From NCBI RefSeq assembly GCF_033115175.1, contig NC_084838.1:60666468-60730467 (forward strand): a stretch of DNA of 64,000 nucleotides, given 5' to 3'. The first letter of the stretch is position 1; every line of letters starts with the position of its first letter. This document shows, one piece after another, positions 34,369-46,117 of the stretch. This DNA is from Lepus europaeus. Taxonomy: Eukaryota; Chordata; Mammalia; Lagomorpha; Leporidae. A model generated the notes under the pieces. That model did no database searches, was not told where the DNA came from, and saw nothing but the letters and a program-made list of their open reading frames with translations. Made by a program: the position numbers and the translations under genes.

Positions 34369-34980
34369 AAGGCTGATTTTCAAGCACTTACTATTTCCTC
34401 TTTATTTTTAGAAGACTACCAGGGACAACAGTAATCATGCTGTGAAGAACTTTTACCTGTGCTACCTTATCAATACTAGCTTACTCTCCCCTTGATATGA
34501 ATTTTAAACCTGTTTCAATAAAAGATTTTAAAATGTATGACAGTTGAATAGCCAATGTAACAGAGCTTAACAATTGGAATCAGATAGCTGAAATATTGGC
34601 TGCATGGGGGGAAATATGATACTATGTGAAATGAAACACAGAAACTGTACACATGTTACACTATGCAGAATCTGCTTGGTCCTTTGGAAAAGTTCTTTGG
34701 GAAATGGTAGATATTAAGCTAGGAACTCAGAGAATAGCAGGATCACCCCATGTAGCTAATGGTATTTTTGTTCCATGTTTAAATTTTAAACTTTACTGAT
34801 GTCTTACTATAAATTCTAGAATCTTCCCTTTGCCTATGGCTGTAAAACATAAAAGACATTCCCATAAAAGATATGATGCACATCAAATGTTTAATAGTGT
34901 TTAAGTCTGGGTGACAAATCCAAATTGTCTATATTTTCAAATTTGTATTTGGAATATTGATTGCTTTGCTTCAACAAAAA
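34369..34980. other. Unique sequence, nothing recognised
   Basis: AT-rich, with no repeat core or exon recognised. Confidence 0.4.
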
Positions 34981-34981
34981 T

Positions 34982-35284
34982 TTTTTAAATGTTAATTTGC
35001 TTTTAAAATTTATTTGAAAAAAAGAAGAACAATGAGAGTGAGACAGACAGAGATATCTTGCATGTATTGGTTCATTCCCCAAATGCCTACAACAGTCAAG
35101 GATGGGCCAGATTGAAGCCAGGATCCCATTCTGACCTGCTACGTGGGTGGCAGGGACCCAAGTACTTGAGTCATCACCTGATGCCTCCAAGAGTGCAGTA
35201 GCAGGAAGCTGGATTGGAAATGGACACCAGGCACTCCAGTGTGGTATGTGGTGGCTTAACACTATACCATAATGCCTACCCCCA
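34982..35284 (-). mobile_element. CSINE, diverged
   Basis: It has reverse-oriented 'ttggttcattccccaaatgc', 'gggaccca...acttgagtcatcacctgatg' pieces and 'ccataatgcctaccccc' at the head end. Confidence 0.88.
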
Positions 35285-35654
35285 ATATCAATTTTTAATA
35301 TCCCAAATTTCTAATTGGCTGTCTTCCTTAACCTTTTGTTCCTGTAAGTGCATGTATTTTTCTTATCATGCTGAAGATGTTCATTATATTTCAAGTTCCA
35401 TTCTGCATTAACTATTTCCTGAAGTGTGAGTTCTTTTCCTTTTGTGGTTATTAATCCCTTTCCACCTGCCGTGTTGTTGTAAAGGAGGAAAAAGTGGTTT
35501 AATTTTCCTTTTCAGTCCTCCAGTGAAAGGGGAAAGGGTGAGTTGTCTTGCTGGCAGGTGTTTTAGAGTCTGGGCTTCTGCATGATGCTGCTCTCCTTTT
35601 TCCTGTCACATGACCCTGTCTCTGTAGCGCAGTTATAGATACAGCTCCAGAACT

Positions 35655-36032
35655 GGTGCTGCAGATAGTTGCATCACAAAGGTGTAAGCGAGTGGCCCTA
35701 AGAGGGTAGAAATTTTACCCATTCACAGTGTTTAAGAGATGGGCCTTGTGAGAGGTCCTTAAGTCATTAGGGATATGCTGTAGGAAAGCAGATCTCACAA
35801 GAGGGTTATATATAAAAATCTGAGCTGTGTCCAGCTGCTCTCCTCCTCTTTCTACTCACCATGTGATTCTTCCTCCACAAATGTTCAACCATTGCCATCC
35901 ACCACTCTTGTTCAGGTGGCAAACCAGTGGTGCCACCTGACCTTGGACTATGAACCTTTAAAGTAGTTAGCCAAAATAAACTTCCCTCCTTCATAAGTAG
36001 CTTCTCTCAGGTGTTTTCTTTTAGTGACAAAA
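35655..36032 (+). mobile_element. MaLR (MST/MLT1-like) LTR
   Basis: The LTR signature is seen as 'ggtccttaagtcattaggga', 'caccatgtgattcttcctcc', 'ccaccactcttgttcaggtg', 'ccttggactatgaaccttta', 'agccaaaataaacttccctc' and the closing 'tcaggtgttttcttttagtg'. A CSINE follows directly. Confidence 0.75.
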
Positions 36033-36041
36033 AGCTGAATA

Positions 36042-36478
36042 GGGGCTGGTGTCATGGTGCAGTGGGTTAAGCCATACTTGTGACACCAGCATCCCATACG
36101 AGTGCCAGTTTGAGTCCTGGCTGCACTACTTCTGATCCAGCTCCCTGTTAATGCGCCTGGGAAGGCAACAGAAGATGATCCAAATATGTGGGCCCCTGAC
36201 ACCCATGTGGGAGACCTGGATGGAATTCCAGGCTCCTGGCTTTGGCCTGGCCCAACCCCAGCCATTGCAGCCATTTACAGAGTGAATCAGTGAATGGGAG
36301 ATCTCCCTCTCCATCTCCCTCTCCCTCTCCCTCTCCCTCTCCCTCTCCCTCTCCCTCTCCCTCTCCCTCTCCCTCTCCCTCTCCCTCTCCCTCTCCCTCT
36401 CCCTCTCCATCTCCATCATCTCCATCATCTCCATCATCTCCATCTTTCTCCGTAATTGTCTTTCAATTTAAAAAAGTA
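36042..36478 (+). mobile_element. CSINE carrying a hexanucleotide expansion
   Basis: The full body 'aggggctggtgtcatggtgc', 'ctgatccagctccctgttaa' and 'tggaattccaggctcctggc' is followed by a tract of about 140 bp of CTCCCT and CTCCATCAT units, then 'gtctttcaatttaaaaaag'. Confidence 0.95.
36302..36444. repeat. (CTCCCT)n then (CTCCATCAT)n array
   Basis: A near-perfect run of about 15 CTCCCT hexamers (36315-36408) turns into CTCCAT and then roughly four CTCCATCAT nonamers. It replaces the ordinary (CT)n segment of the CSINE. Long open frames on both strands (Ser-Pro one way, Glu-Arg the other) are products of the repeat. Confidence 0.97.
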
Positions 36479-36803
36479 TTGCTATCATCTGGACTGAAGG
36501 TGAAGGGTGGCATGAACAGGCATTGGCATTCTCATATCTCCCACTGTAGAACCACAACCAAGACCCTGTCAGGTTGTTTGTGAATCCCCAGCACCATTCC
36601 CAGCTTCATTCCTCTCTAGGCAAGGAGCACTCACATCTGTGCTGAAGCTCATTTTCAAGAATGGATTTTTAGATTTTCAGAGAATTTGTAAGCCAGTTAT
36701 TAAACATAGCCACTATTAAAAGTTAAACAATATGACCTTATAATTAAATAAATTATATTAGAAATCATGTATTATGAGTAGTAAAAACTCATTATTCCTA
36801 GAT

Positions 36804-37458
36804 ACAAGTTGAGCATTCCTAATCAAAAATCAAACATGCTCAAAATTCTAAAACTTTGAGTCCTGACATGACAGCACAAGTGGAAAATTCCACACCTGAC
36901 CTTGTGTAATGGATCATAGTCAAAATGAAGGTACATTAAAATTATTGTGGCCTTCAGCCTACACACATAAAGTATACATGAAGCAGAAATGAATTTCTGG
37001 TGCAGGTGTTCAGCCTAGGAGTTAGCATGCCCATGGCCCGTATCAGAGTGCCTGGGTGTGACTCTTGGCTCTGGCTCTTGGCTCCAGCTTTCTGTTAATG
37101 GAGATCCTGAGAGACAGTTATGGTGGCCCAAGGTATCGCATTATTGCCACCCATGTGAGAGACACGGATTGAGTTACTGACTCCAGCGTCAGCCCTGTCA
37201 CAGCTCTTGGGGATTGAATCAGCAGAAGGGAACTCTCTCATAATGTCTACCTGTCATTTTTTTTCTGTCTCAATTTCACTGTCTTTCAGGCTCTCAAATA
37301 ATTAAATTATTTTTAAAATTAATTTCTTACTTAGACTTAGGTCCTTTCCCTCAAATATTTTATTACGTATGCAAATATTCCAAAACTTTTTAAAAATCCT
37401 AAATCCGAAGTACTTCTGTTACAGATATTTCATGTAAGAGGTACAGAACTTGAATTTG
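36804..37458 (+). mobile_element. Tigger-like DNA transposon, split by a SINE
   Basis: The left piece (36804-36998) carries 'caagttgagcattcctaatc', 'gacatgacagcacaagtgga', 'aattccacacctgacctt' and 'tacatgaagcagaaatgaat'. The right piece (37322-37458) has 'tcttacttagacttaggtcc', 'tatgcaaatattccaaaact' and 'atttcatgtaagaggtacag'. The order fits a nonautonomous pogo/Tigger-class element with short terminal inverted repeats. Family-level naming beyond that is uncertain. It has no transposase frame. Confidence 0.75.
37000..37321 (+). mobile_element. CSINE, diverged, inside the Tigger-like element
   Basis: The body 'gtatcagagtgcctgggtgt', 'gctccagctttctgttaatg' and 'gacacggattgagttactga' precedes a T-rich tail with 'ggctctcaaataattaaat'. 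Both flanks belong to one DNA transposon. Confidence 0.85.
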
Positions 37459-37611
37459 ATTATCTTTTTTTTTTAGATTATTTATCTATGTTGGGAATAT
37501 TTCCACCATAGAAGTAATAAAATCTACAAATGAGGGCTTCTTCTCCCCACAGAATTAATTGTTAAATATTTAGGAGCATCTTTCTAATACTCCCAGATTT
37601 TGTTTCATTAC

Positions 37612-37846
37612 TTGAGCCAGAATGACTGGGTTTAAACATAAATTTTGTACTTACTGGATATGTAAATTGAGCATGCTATTTAACTTTTCTGTTCCACAGT
37701 TTCATAATCCATAAAATAAGGATAAATATAAACCAACTTCATAGGGTTTCTATGAGTATTTAAAAAATTGGTCTGTGTAAAGCATTTTGGAATACTGCCT
37801 AAAATCTAGTAAGTACTACGTAAGTATTCATCAAATAAAATTAAAT
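37612..37846 (+). mobile_element. MIR SINE
   Basis: The plus-oriented core reads 'tacttactggatatgtaaat', 'atttaacttttctgttccac', 'gtttcataatccataaaata' and 'aagtactacgtaagtattca'. Confidence 0.8.
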
Positions 37847-38093
37847 ATTAGTCTAAAAACTTCTCTTCTCCTGGTTTTATGTCATTTTTCTCATTTGCAA
37901 AATATATTCTACTCTTTCTTCCACTCTAATAAAACATCTAATTTTTCTTAGACATGTGATCATCCAAGACAAAGATTAGATTTTTCAACCTCTCATGAAT
38001 AAATTGTGAACAAGACAATACAAATGGAAGCATTATGTAGTAGCATGCTAATAGCATACAGAAATCAATCTTCAATTGATAATTGGCATGTCC
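37847..38093. other. Unique AT-rich sequence
   Basis: No repeat or exon was recognised. Confidence 0.4.
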
Positions 38094-38988
38094 CCTTTGA
38101 CCATTTTTTTAGAGAAAAAAGTCATTTTATTGAGATCCAGTAAGAGTTAAATTTGAAAAAAAAATTAAAAAAATAATTTCAGTATACTTATTGAAACCAA
38201 ACATATCCATACTAAGGCTCAGTCATTAGTCCTCCACATACATATCCTTAGTCATTCATAGATATGTTTTCCAAAACAATGTGATAGAGTAGAACTATTT
38301 TTTCTCAAAGAAACCTTTTATTTAATGAGTACAAATTTCATACGTACAACTTTAGGAATATAGTGGTTCTTCCCCCACTATACTCACTCCCCCCGACTCG
38401 CACACCATCTCCTCCTCCCTCTCCCATTCCAAGTTCAATTCTCAATTAAGATTCATTTTCGATTAACTTTATACACAGAATACCAACTCTATATTAAGTA
38501 AAGGTTTCAACAATTGTATACGCATGCATACACAAACTGCTTGAGAACTAGTTTTACAGTTAACTCTTATAATACAACTCATTGAGGACAGAGGTTCTAC
38601 ATGGGAAGTTAGTGCACAGTGACTCTTGCTGTTAATTTAACAATTAACACTCTTATGTATGACATCAGTGACCACCTGAGGCTCTTGACATGCGCTGCCT
38701 AGGCTATGGCAGTTTTTTGAGTTCAAAAACTCCATCAGTATTTGAACAAACCCATAAGCAAAATGGAAGTTCTCTCCTACCTTTAGAGAAAAGTACATTC
38801 TTTTTTGATGGCCACTTCTTTCCACTTGGGTCTTACAGAGATCCTTCATGTCGAACTTTTTTTGCCACCGTGTCTTGGCTTTCCATGCCTGAAATGCTCT
38901 TATGGGCTTTTCAGCCAGACTAAAATGCCTTAAGATCTGATTCTGAGGTCAGAGTGCTATTTAAAGAGATTACCTTTGACCATTTTTT
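38094..38988 (-). mobile_element. LINE-1 3'-end insertion with probable 3' transduction
   Basis: The inverted L1 3'UTR occupies about 38309-38972 ('ttttatttaatgagtacaaa', 'tattaagtaaaggtttcaac', 'tgtcttggctttccatgcct') and is colinear with the copy at 29.4 kb. The duplication cctttgaccatttttt occurs at 38094-38109 and 38973-38988, so the insertion also includes about 190 bp (38111-38300) that is not L1. On the minus strand that extra piece ends with AATAAA (complement of 38126-38131) about 15 nt before the A-run. This is the layout expected for L1 read-through transduction. Confidence 0.85.
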
Positions 38989-40090
38989 GTTTATTCCTTC
39001 TTCCATTGTAGTCTTTGAAACTTGAATGTGATGGATTGAGCTATAGTTACCATTTTGGACAATGAGGCAGAAAGCTATACTCTAGGGATGATAGAAATTT
39101 GAAGAAAAGTGAAAAGAGTCATTTATAGTTGACTAAAAATGATATAAAACAGATATAAAAATATGTTCATGGGTTACAGTGAGAATGAAGATATACCAAT
39201 CAAGGTTTTAGAAGTCTGTAGATCAAAACATAGACCTTGAATTGTCTTCCAACTCCAGATCCATGATACCTAGCTAATATGGTTCATGATCTTGGATTTC
39301 TAAAAAATTCCACCTCTCTTATTGCCCTGTGCATCTTCATAATAAACTTTTATTACTGGAGCTAATGTAATTGACCATTGCAGCCAAGACTGAAACTAAG
39401 TAAACCATATGGTATAATATGACCATGAAGATATAATTCTACCTACCTATAAAAATTTTTGTGCGTTAATATTTTCCAGTGCAGATAAACTTATACCGCA
39501 AACCTTCCCCTTTGGAAATGTTCTACATCTAGTGTGGACCCTCGATATGAAATTACATTCTACAGTATCACCTGTCACTTTCTTATCTTAAGAAGGCTGT
39601 AAATTTTTATTCAACACTATTTTGATTTTTATATACTATTAGTAATCAATGTTACCCTTGGGAAAAATTAAGTACATAAAATTTGCTTTTCTTCTCCTTT
39701 TATTGCTCATTCCCACCTGAGTTCAGCATATTGTTTTTGTTAAATAAGATTTATTCACCATCTTGAAAAACAGGAAAGGAAGATGATAATATTCATATTG
39801 TTCATCTCATGGTTTCATTGCGATGGTTAAACGGAATAAGTAATAGAAAAACATTTCAAAAGAAGACAAGGGATGCACTGATGATATCCATTATGAGATT
39901 TTTTTTTAACAAACCAGTTTTACTAGATGAGCTATATTCAGAAGAGAGGCTAGAAAGTAAGTAAGAATTAAAAATAACACTAACCTAATAAATTTATTTA
40001 GATTTTAAGTTGCATTAAAATATATGAAGACTGTGGAGTAGGATATAAGTGATTTCCATTTCCTTTTTCCTGTTTCTCCTGTGTATTTGT
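38989..40090. other. Unique AT-rich sequence
   Basis: No repeat core or exon was recognised over about 1.1 kb. Confidence 0.4.
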
Positions 40091-40922
40091 TTTTTTTAAT
40101 TTTTATTTAAGATATATAAAATTCATGTATTTTATATATACAGATTTAGGAATAATAGTGGTATTTACCACCCTACCCTCCCTCCAACCCATGCTCCTAT
40201 CCTTCCTCCTCCCTCCTCTCATAATCCCTCTCAATTTTTACAATGATCGGCTTTCAGTGTACTATATACTTGTAAGATTACTCCTATACTAAGTAAAGAG
40301 TTCAACAATAGTAAGAAGAAGAAAAAAACACTGTTCAGGGCTGTAAATAATCATTGAAGCTAAAAATGTCAATTTCACTCCTATACATCACATTTTTGGT
40401 ATTCTATTAGTTACCACAGATGAGGGAAAATATATGGCATTTGTCCTTTTGGAACTGGCCTATTTCACTAAGTATGGTTTCCAGTCACATCCATTTTGTT
40501 GCAAAAGACAGGATTTCATTCTTTTTTAAGGCTGAGTAGTATTCATAGTGTATATATATGTAGTTTGTTCATCCAGTCATCAGTTGATGGGCATCTGAAT
40601 TGATTTCATATCTTGCATATTGTGAACTGAGCTGCAATATACATGGGGGTAATGATAACTCATTCACGTGCTGATTTCATTTCCTTTGGGCAAATTCACA
40701 GGGGTGGAATTTCTGGGTCATATGGTAGATATATTTTCAGATTTCTGAGTAACTCCATATTGTGGCTGTGTATCAGGGTACCTTTTCCCCCACATTCTTG
40801 CCAGCATTTATTGTGTTTGGATTTTCGGATGATAGCCATTCTAACTGGGGTGAGGTGAAACATCACTATGGTTTTGATTTGCATTCCTCTGGTGATTAGT
40901 GATCCTGAACACTTTTGCATGG

Positions 40923-43222
40923 TTAAATTTATTCCAAGGTATTTAATTTTTTTGCAGCTATTGCGAATGGGATTGATCATACAAATTCTTTCTCAGCCAT
41001 GGCATTGTCTGTATATACAAAAGCTATTGATTTTTGTGTGTTATTTTTGTATCCTGCCACTTTAACAAACTCTTTTATGAGTTCCAATAGTCTTTTAGTA
41101 GAGACTTTTGGTTCCCCTATATATAGAATCATGTCATCTGCAAATAGGGACAGTTTAACTTCCTCCTTTCCTGTTTGTATCCCTTTGATTTCTTTTTCTT
41201 GCTTAATGGCTCTGGCTAAAATTTCTGGGACTATATTGAATAGCAATGGTAAAAGTGGACATCCTTGCCTGATTCCAGATCTTAGTGGAAATGCTTCAAA
41301 CTTTTCCCCAATTAAATAAAATGCTGGTTGTGGGTTTGTCATAAATCGCCCTGATTATATTGAGGAATGTTCTTTCTATACCCAATTTGCTTAAGGTTTT
41401 TATCATGAAAGGATGTTGTATTTTATCAAATGCTTTCTCTATATCTAATGAGATAACCATATGCTTTTTGAACTTCAATTTGCGAATGTGATATATCGCA
41501 CTGATTGATTTTCAAATGTTGAACCATCCTAGCATATCAGGGATAAATCCCACTTGGTCCCAGTGAGTGATCTTTCTGCAGTGTTGTTGAATTTGATTAG
41601 CTACTATTTATTGAAGATTTTTGCATCTATGTTCATCAGGGATATTGGTCTATAGTTCTCTTTCTCTGTTGTTTCCTTTTCTGGTTTAAGAATTAAGGTG
41701 GTGTTGATCTCAAAGAAGGAGTTTGGGAGGATTCCCTCCCTTTCAAATGTTTTGAATAGGCTGGGAAGAATTTGGATTAGTTCTTTAAATGTCTGGTAGA
41801 ATTCAGCAGTGAAGCCATCTAGTCCTGGGCTTTTCTTTGTTGGGAGGGTCTTTATTACTGATTCAGTCTCCATCTTGGTTCTTGGTCTGTTTAGGTTTTC
41901 TGTGTCTTCTTGACTCAATTTTGATAGATTGTATGTGTCCAGGAATCTATCCATTTCTTCTAGATTTTTCAACTTGTTGGCATGTAACTCTTTGTAGTAA
42001 TTCCTGATAATTCTTTTGATTTCTTTTGTATCCATTGTTACATTTCCTTTTTCATCTCTGATTTTATTAATTTAGGTTTTATCCCTCTTTTTTTGGTTAG
42101 TTGTGCTAATGTTATACCATTTTTGTTTATTTTTTTCAAAAACTCATATCTTCGTTTCACTGATCTATATTTTTGTTTCAATTTTATTTATCTCTTCTCA
42201 AATTTTAGTTATTTCTTTCCTCCAACTAATCTTGTATTTGGCTTGTTGTTGTTTTTGGAGGTCCTTGAGATGCACTGGTAACTCATTTATTTGATGCCTT
42301 CCAATTTCTTGAAATAGGCACCAATGGCTAAAAACTTCCCTCTTTACACTGCTTTTGATGTATCCCATAAGTTTTGATATGCTGTATTCTCATCTTCATT
42401 CATTTCCAGAAAATTTTTATTTCCCTTTTGAAGTCTTCTATGACCCACTGTTCACTCAGGAGCATGTTGGTCAGTTTGCATGTGTTTGCATATATTCTAG
42501 AGATTCTTGAGTTTTTAATTTCTGGCCTTATTCTATTATGGTCAGAAAAGATGCATGGTATGATTTCAAATGTTTTTCAATTTGCTGAGACTTGCTTTAT
42601 GGCCTAGCATATCGCCTATCCTAGAGAAAGTTCCAAGCACTGATGAAAAGAATGTATTCTGCAACTGTGGGATGAAAGGTCCTGTCTATAACAGTTTGGT
42701 CCATTTGGTCCACAGTGTAGATTAGCTCTGTTGTTCCTTTGATTTTTTTGTCTAGCTGATCTGTCTACTGTTGGAAGTGAAGTGTTGCAGTCCCCATTAC
42801 TATTGTATTGGAGTCTGTGTCTTTCTTTAGATCCATTAACATTTGTTTTAAATAGGCACCCAGACATTAGGTGCATATATATTTATTATAGTCACATCTT
42901 CCTGCTGAATTGATCCCTTAATCATTACATAGTGCTCTTCCTTGTCTCTTTTAACAGTTTTAGTGTTAAAGTTTATTTTGTCTGATGTTAGCGTGGCTAC
43001 ACCTGCTCATTTTTACTTTCCATTATTATGGAATATCTTTTTTCATCTTTTTGCTTTCAGTCTGCATGTATTTTTGTTGGTGAGGTTTGTTTCTTGTAGG
43101 CAGCTAATAGATGGGTCTTATGTTTTTTTAATTCATTCAGACACTCTGTATCTTTTAATTGGAGAATTTAGTCCATTTACATTCAAGGTTACTATTGATA
43201 AGTAAGGTCTAGACCCTGCCAT
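40923..43222 (-). pseudogene. L1 ORF2 remnant: endonuclease and reverse transcriptase
   Basis: The frame opens at 43222 with MAGSRPYLSIVTLNVNGL, the conserved start of the apurinic-type endonuclease. The endonuclease is then broken by frameshifts (about 42.1-43.1 kb). An intact stretch at 42035-41604 holds the fingers region of the reverse transcriptase (with [13 protein letters not shown]), followed by [13 protein letters not shown] (about 41440) and, in the next frame, [15 protein letters not shown] and the catalytic FADD motif (41144-41133). Translation then reaches CKKIKYLGINLT and stops matching at about 40922. The thumb end, the cysteine-rich C-terminus and probably 1-1.5 kb of coding sequence are missing. 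In life ORF2 nicks the target and copies L1 RNA; this copy cannot. Confidence 0.93.
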
Positions 43223-43349
43223 TTTTCCATAAATATTTTGTTTGCTCTGGGTTTTTGTTGTAGTTTTGCTGAGAGATTTTTTGCCTTCAAATTCTTTCAT
43301 AAGTATGACTATTATTCTGTATTTCTGTGTGTAGCACATCTTTAATCAT

Positions 43350-44210
43350 CATTGGTAAGGTTGGATGAGTTGTGACAAATTCTTTCAATTTCTTTTTGTT
43401 ATGGAAGGTTTTACCTAAATTCATAAATGTAAGCTTTGCAGGCTACAGTATTCTGAGTTGACTTTTTTTATCTCTGAAGGCTTGGACTATGCCTCTCCAT
43501 TCAGTCCTATCTTGTAGGGTTTCTGAGGAGAAATCAGCTGTGAGTCTAATAGGGGAATCCTCTGAAAGTAATGTGGAATTTCTCTCCAGATTTTAGAACA
43601 TTTTCTCTATGTTTTACTGGTGAAAGTTTGACTATAATGTGTCATGGTGAAGATCTTTCTGGTCATGTCTATTAGGAATTATATGTGCCTTGTACTTGGA
43701 TATCCCTGTCTTCAAATTAGGGAAATTTTCTGTAATTATTTCTCTGAATAGGCCTTTTAATCCATTCTCTTTTTCTATAACTTTAGGAACTCCTGAGACT
43801 CATTGGGTCATTTGATAGTATCCCATAAATCTCTAACACTGTTTTTAATTTTTTTTAATTTCCTCCTTCCTCCTCCTCTTTCCTCCTCCTCTTATTTTTC
43901 TTTTCCTCCTCCTCCCTCTCCTCCTCCTCCTTCTGATAAATAGCCAAAGATTTATCTTCTATCTCAGATATTCTTTCTTCTGCCTCACCAAGTCTATTGT
44001 TAAGGCTTTCCACTGTATTTTTTATTTGACACATTGAAATCTTCATTTCTAATATTTCAGTTTGATTTCTCTTCAAAATCTCAATCTCATGGGAGAATTT
44101 TTCTTCGATGTCATGTATGGATTTCTTTAACTTATGAATTCGCTTCTCATTGCTTCTGAGTAATTCTATGGTTAATCTTTTCAATTCCTTTTCAGGTATT
44201 TAAATTCCTT
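43350..44210 (-). pseudogene. L1 ORF1 remnant: coiled coil and RNA-binding region
   Basis: The 110-codon frame 44184-43855 reads as a long heptad-rich coiled coil (for example RLGEAEERISEIEDKS), as in the trimerising half of ORF1p, the L1 RNA-binding protein. After it the minus strand resembles the RNA-recognition part ('gatttatgggatactatcaa' encodes a WDTIK-like motif), but with stops. Between the two lies a run of E, K and R codons from a TCC-type microsatellite. Confidence 0.85.
43857..43936. repeat. (TCC)n/(CCT)n microsatellite inside L1 ORF1
   Basis: An imperfect TCC/TCCTCT array on the plus strand gives AGG/GAA-type codons on the coding strand, producing an artificial E/R/K-rich segment at the end of the coiled coil. 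Confidence 0.9.
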
Positions 44211-44229
44211 CATTTCACACTCTAACATT

Positions 44230-45575
44230 GAAGTGTTGCATCCCTTTGGGGGAATCATGTTATCTTCTTTATTCTTGTTTCTTGAATTTCTGCATTTATC
44301 TTTAGGCATTTGTTGGAATACTTACTGGTTTTTCTCCTCTGATGAATTTTATCTTTGAACTATGTCTCTGTGTTTAGTGGAGTGTCTGCTGTTTCAATAT
44401 CCAGAGATGTGTGCTGGGTGTGGCCAGAGAGTGCTCGTCATTGCTTCAGTATAGGGTGAGTATCCAGGGTGACATCCAAGCTGGGCATGGTAGATCTCTT
44501 CTGTTGTCAGTAGGGAAGGGGGTATGATCACCTCTGTTGGTGTAATCACACCCTTACCTCCTTTCTTCCAAGGTGATCACTGTCCTGAGTTAGCCCACAG
44601 TGGGTGGAACACTTACCCACACTACCACACAAACTGTACAAAAATTCTACAGTCCTTATGTGAATATGGATTCCACTACAGTGACCCACCCCCAGGCAAT
44701 CAGGGCACTCTGAGCTTTTGGTGCTGCACACAATGATTGCCCAGAGACCCAGTTACACCCTGTGCCATATCATGCAGTCAGAGTTCCCACCATCTCAGCA
44801 CACAAGGCTCCCACAGTCACGGGGTTCAGAGATCTACTCCATCCTGCTAGCCTACCCCATTCATGCTAGAGGCAGGCATGGTCCCAGAGCCATCTGCTGG
44901 TGGGTGCTCTGCCTTAGCAGTTTGAGCCCTGAAGCCTGTGATATGTTGAGGGCTAAGGGTGCCTCACAGTCCTACGTGGATGCCCAGCCTCCTGTCAGTC
45001 CTCTTACCCAGACTGAAGGTCAGTGGGGGACATGGATTTTTCCCTCTGGTTAAATCCCTGGATCACATGCATTCATAAGAGCCACTGCAGCTGGTACTGG
45101 TTTCAAAATGGTGCCTTCTCCCCACCTTTTGCCGGGTATGTGCCTAAGAGCTGACACAGATGCTATTGATATCAAAATGGCACCCTCTCCCACCCAGTTG
45201 CCAGGTGCCATTGTGGAGGGTGGGGAGAAACATTGCCCTTTTACACTGGCTTAGGCTGGTACCCTGTCCCTCTTAGGGCTCCAGGCCAGACTCAAAGGCA
45301 GCTGCTGCAATCTGCTCTTACCTCACTCTCCAAAGCTAACATTTCCTCCATCTCTTGGTTGTGTGGGTTGTGTGTTGTGTCCATGCTTGTTGATGTATGT
45401 CCACACCTTCTACGCTGATCCACAGCTTCCCTCTTCCTTCTGTAGAGTTTCCACTGCAGATTTCTCTCCAACTCTCTCCTGGAAGTATACTACCTCCACT
45501 TTCTTGCTGCTATTTTCCTCTAGCCTAAAGTAGTACATCCTTCCTATTCTACCATCTTGACTTTCTCTGAGTTCA
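44230..45575 (-). mobile_element. L1 5'UTR
   Basis: This is the GC-richer leader between the ORF1 remains and the presumed 5' end. It contains two related segments with 'aaaatggcaccctctccc' and 'aaaatggtgccttctcccca', typical of repeated L1 5' regions. Its promoter activity cannot be judged. Confidence 0.7.
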
Positions 45576-46117
45576 GCCTCTGAGCTGAGCAGGTGCATTT
45601 AACTGAGTATCCACTTCTCAGATATACTCCCAACTCAGCAACACCTCAGATTTTCTCTTTTCATCTCATCACCATATATCAATAATTTCTACTATTTGCT
45701 TCAAGTTAATGGTAAACAACTGCCAGTTAGTCAGGCACAACAACTTCACTTATGTTGAGAAAATATTTGATTCTATTATGGATTCCATTATTCCCTCATA
45801 TATGGAGACTTTAGATTGACCCTTTCAGTTAAATTATAAATTTAATATGTATGTCAGACATTGTGATAAAGATACTGTTTAATTCAACTTTTACAATTAC
45901 TGTAATAAGCAGGATTTTTTTTTACTGCTAGCAAGAAAAAATTCTGGGTGGAAAACAGGAAAGAAAAAGTTGAAAGGTTTTTTTGAGAGCTCACAGGACT
46001 GCCAGGAGGGCTACAAAACCAGATTGGTCAATGGACAGGAATTAAGATAAGACAGCATCAGTATTAATGTTAACACTAATGTACTATCTGCATAAGCCAT
46101 GAAAAAGCAATGTCTTA

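Larger units (their letters stand above)
40091..45575 (-). mobile_element. Old LINE-1 with both ends, internally deleted
   Basis: Read on the minus strand, it starts near 45575 with an L1-like 5' signature (plus-strand 'ctaccatcttgactttctct' is the complement of the 'aagatgg' start). It continues through a 5'UTR (about 45575-44230), ORF1 remains, ORF2 endonuclease and reverse transcriptase, and a 3' end finishing at a T/A-rich stretch near 40091. Length is about 5.5 kb. A junction at about 40922 joins mid-ORF2 directly to sequence near the 3' end. Stops and frameshifts are everywhere, so it is inactive. No convincing target-site duplication was found. Confidence 0.93.

Noticed and set aside
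36242..36583. Open frame rich in Ser-Pro repeats (and Glu-Arg on the other strand)
   Set aside because: It is the translation of a CTCCCT microsatellite within a CSINE, with no coding support.
40977..42035. Reverse transcriptase frames as a possible domesticated gene
   Set aside because: They are clearly L1 ORF2 and are flanked by stops and frameshifts. Nothing suggests preservation.
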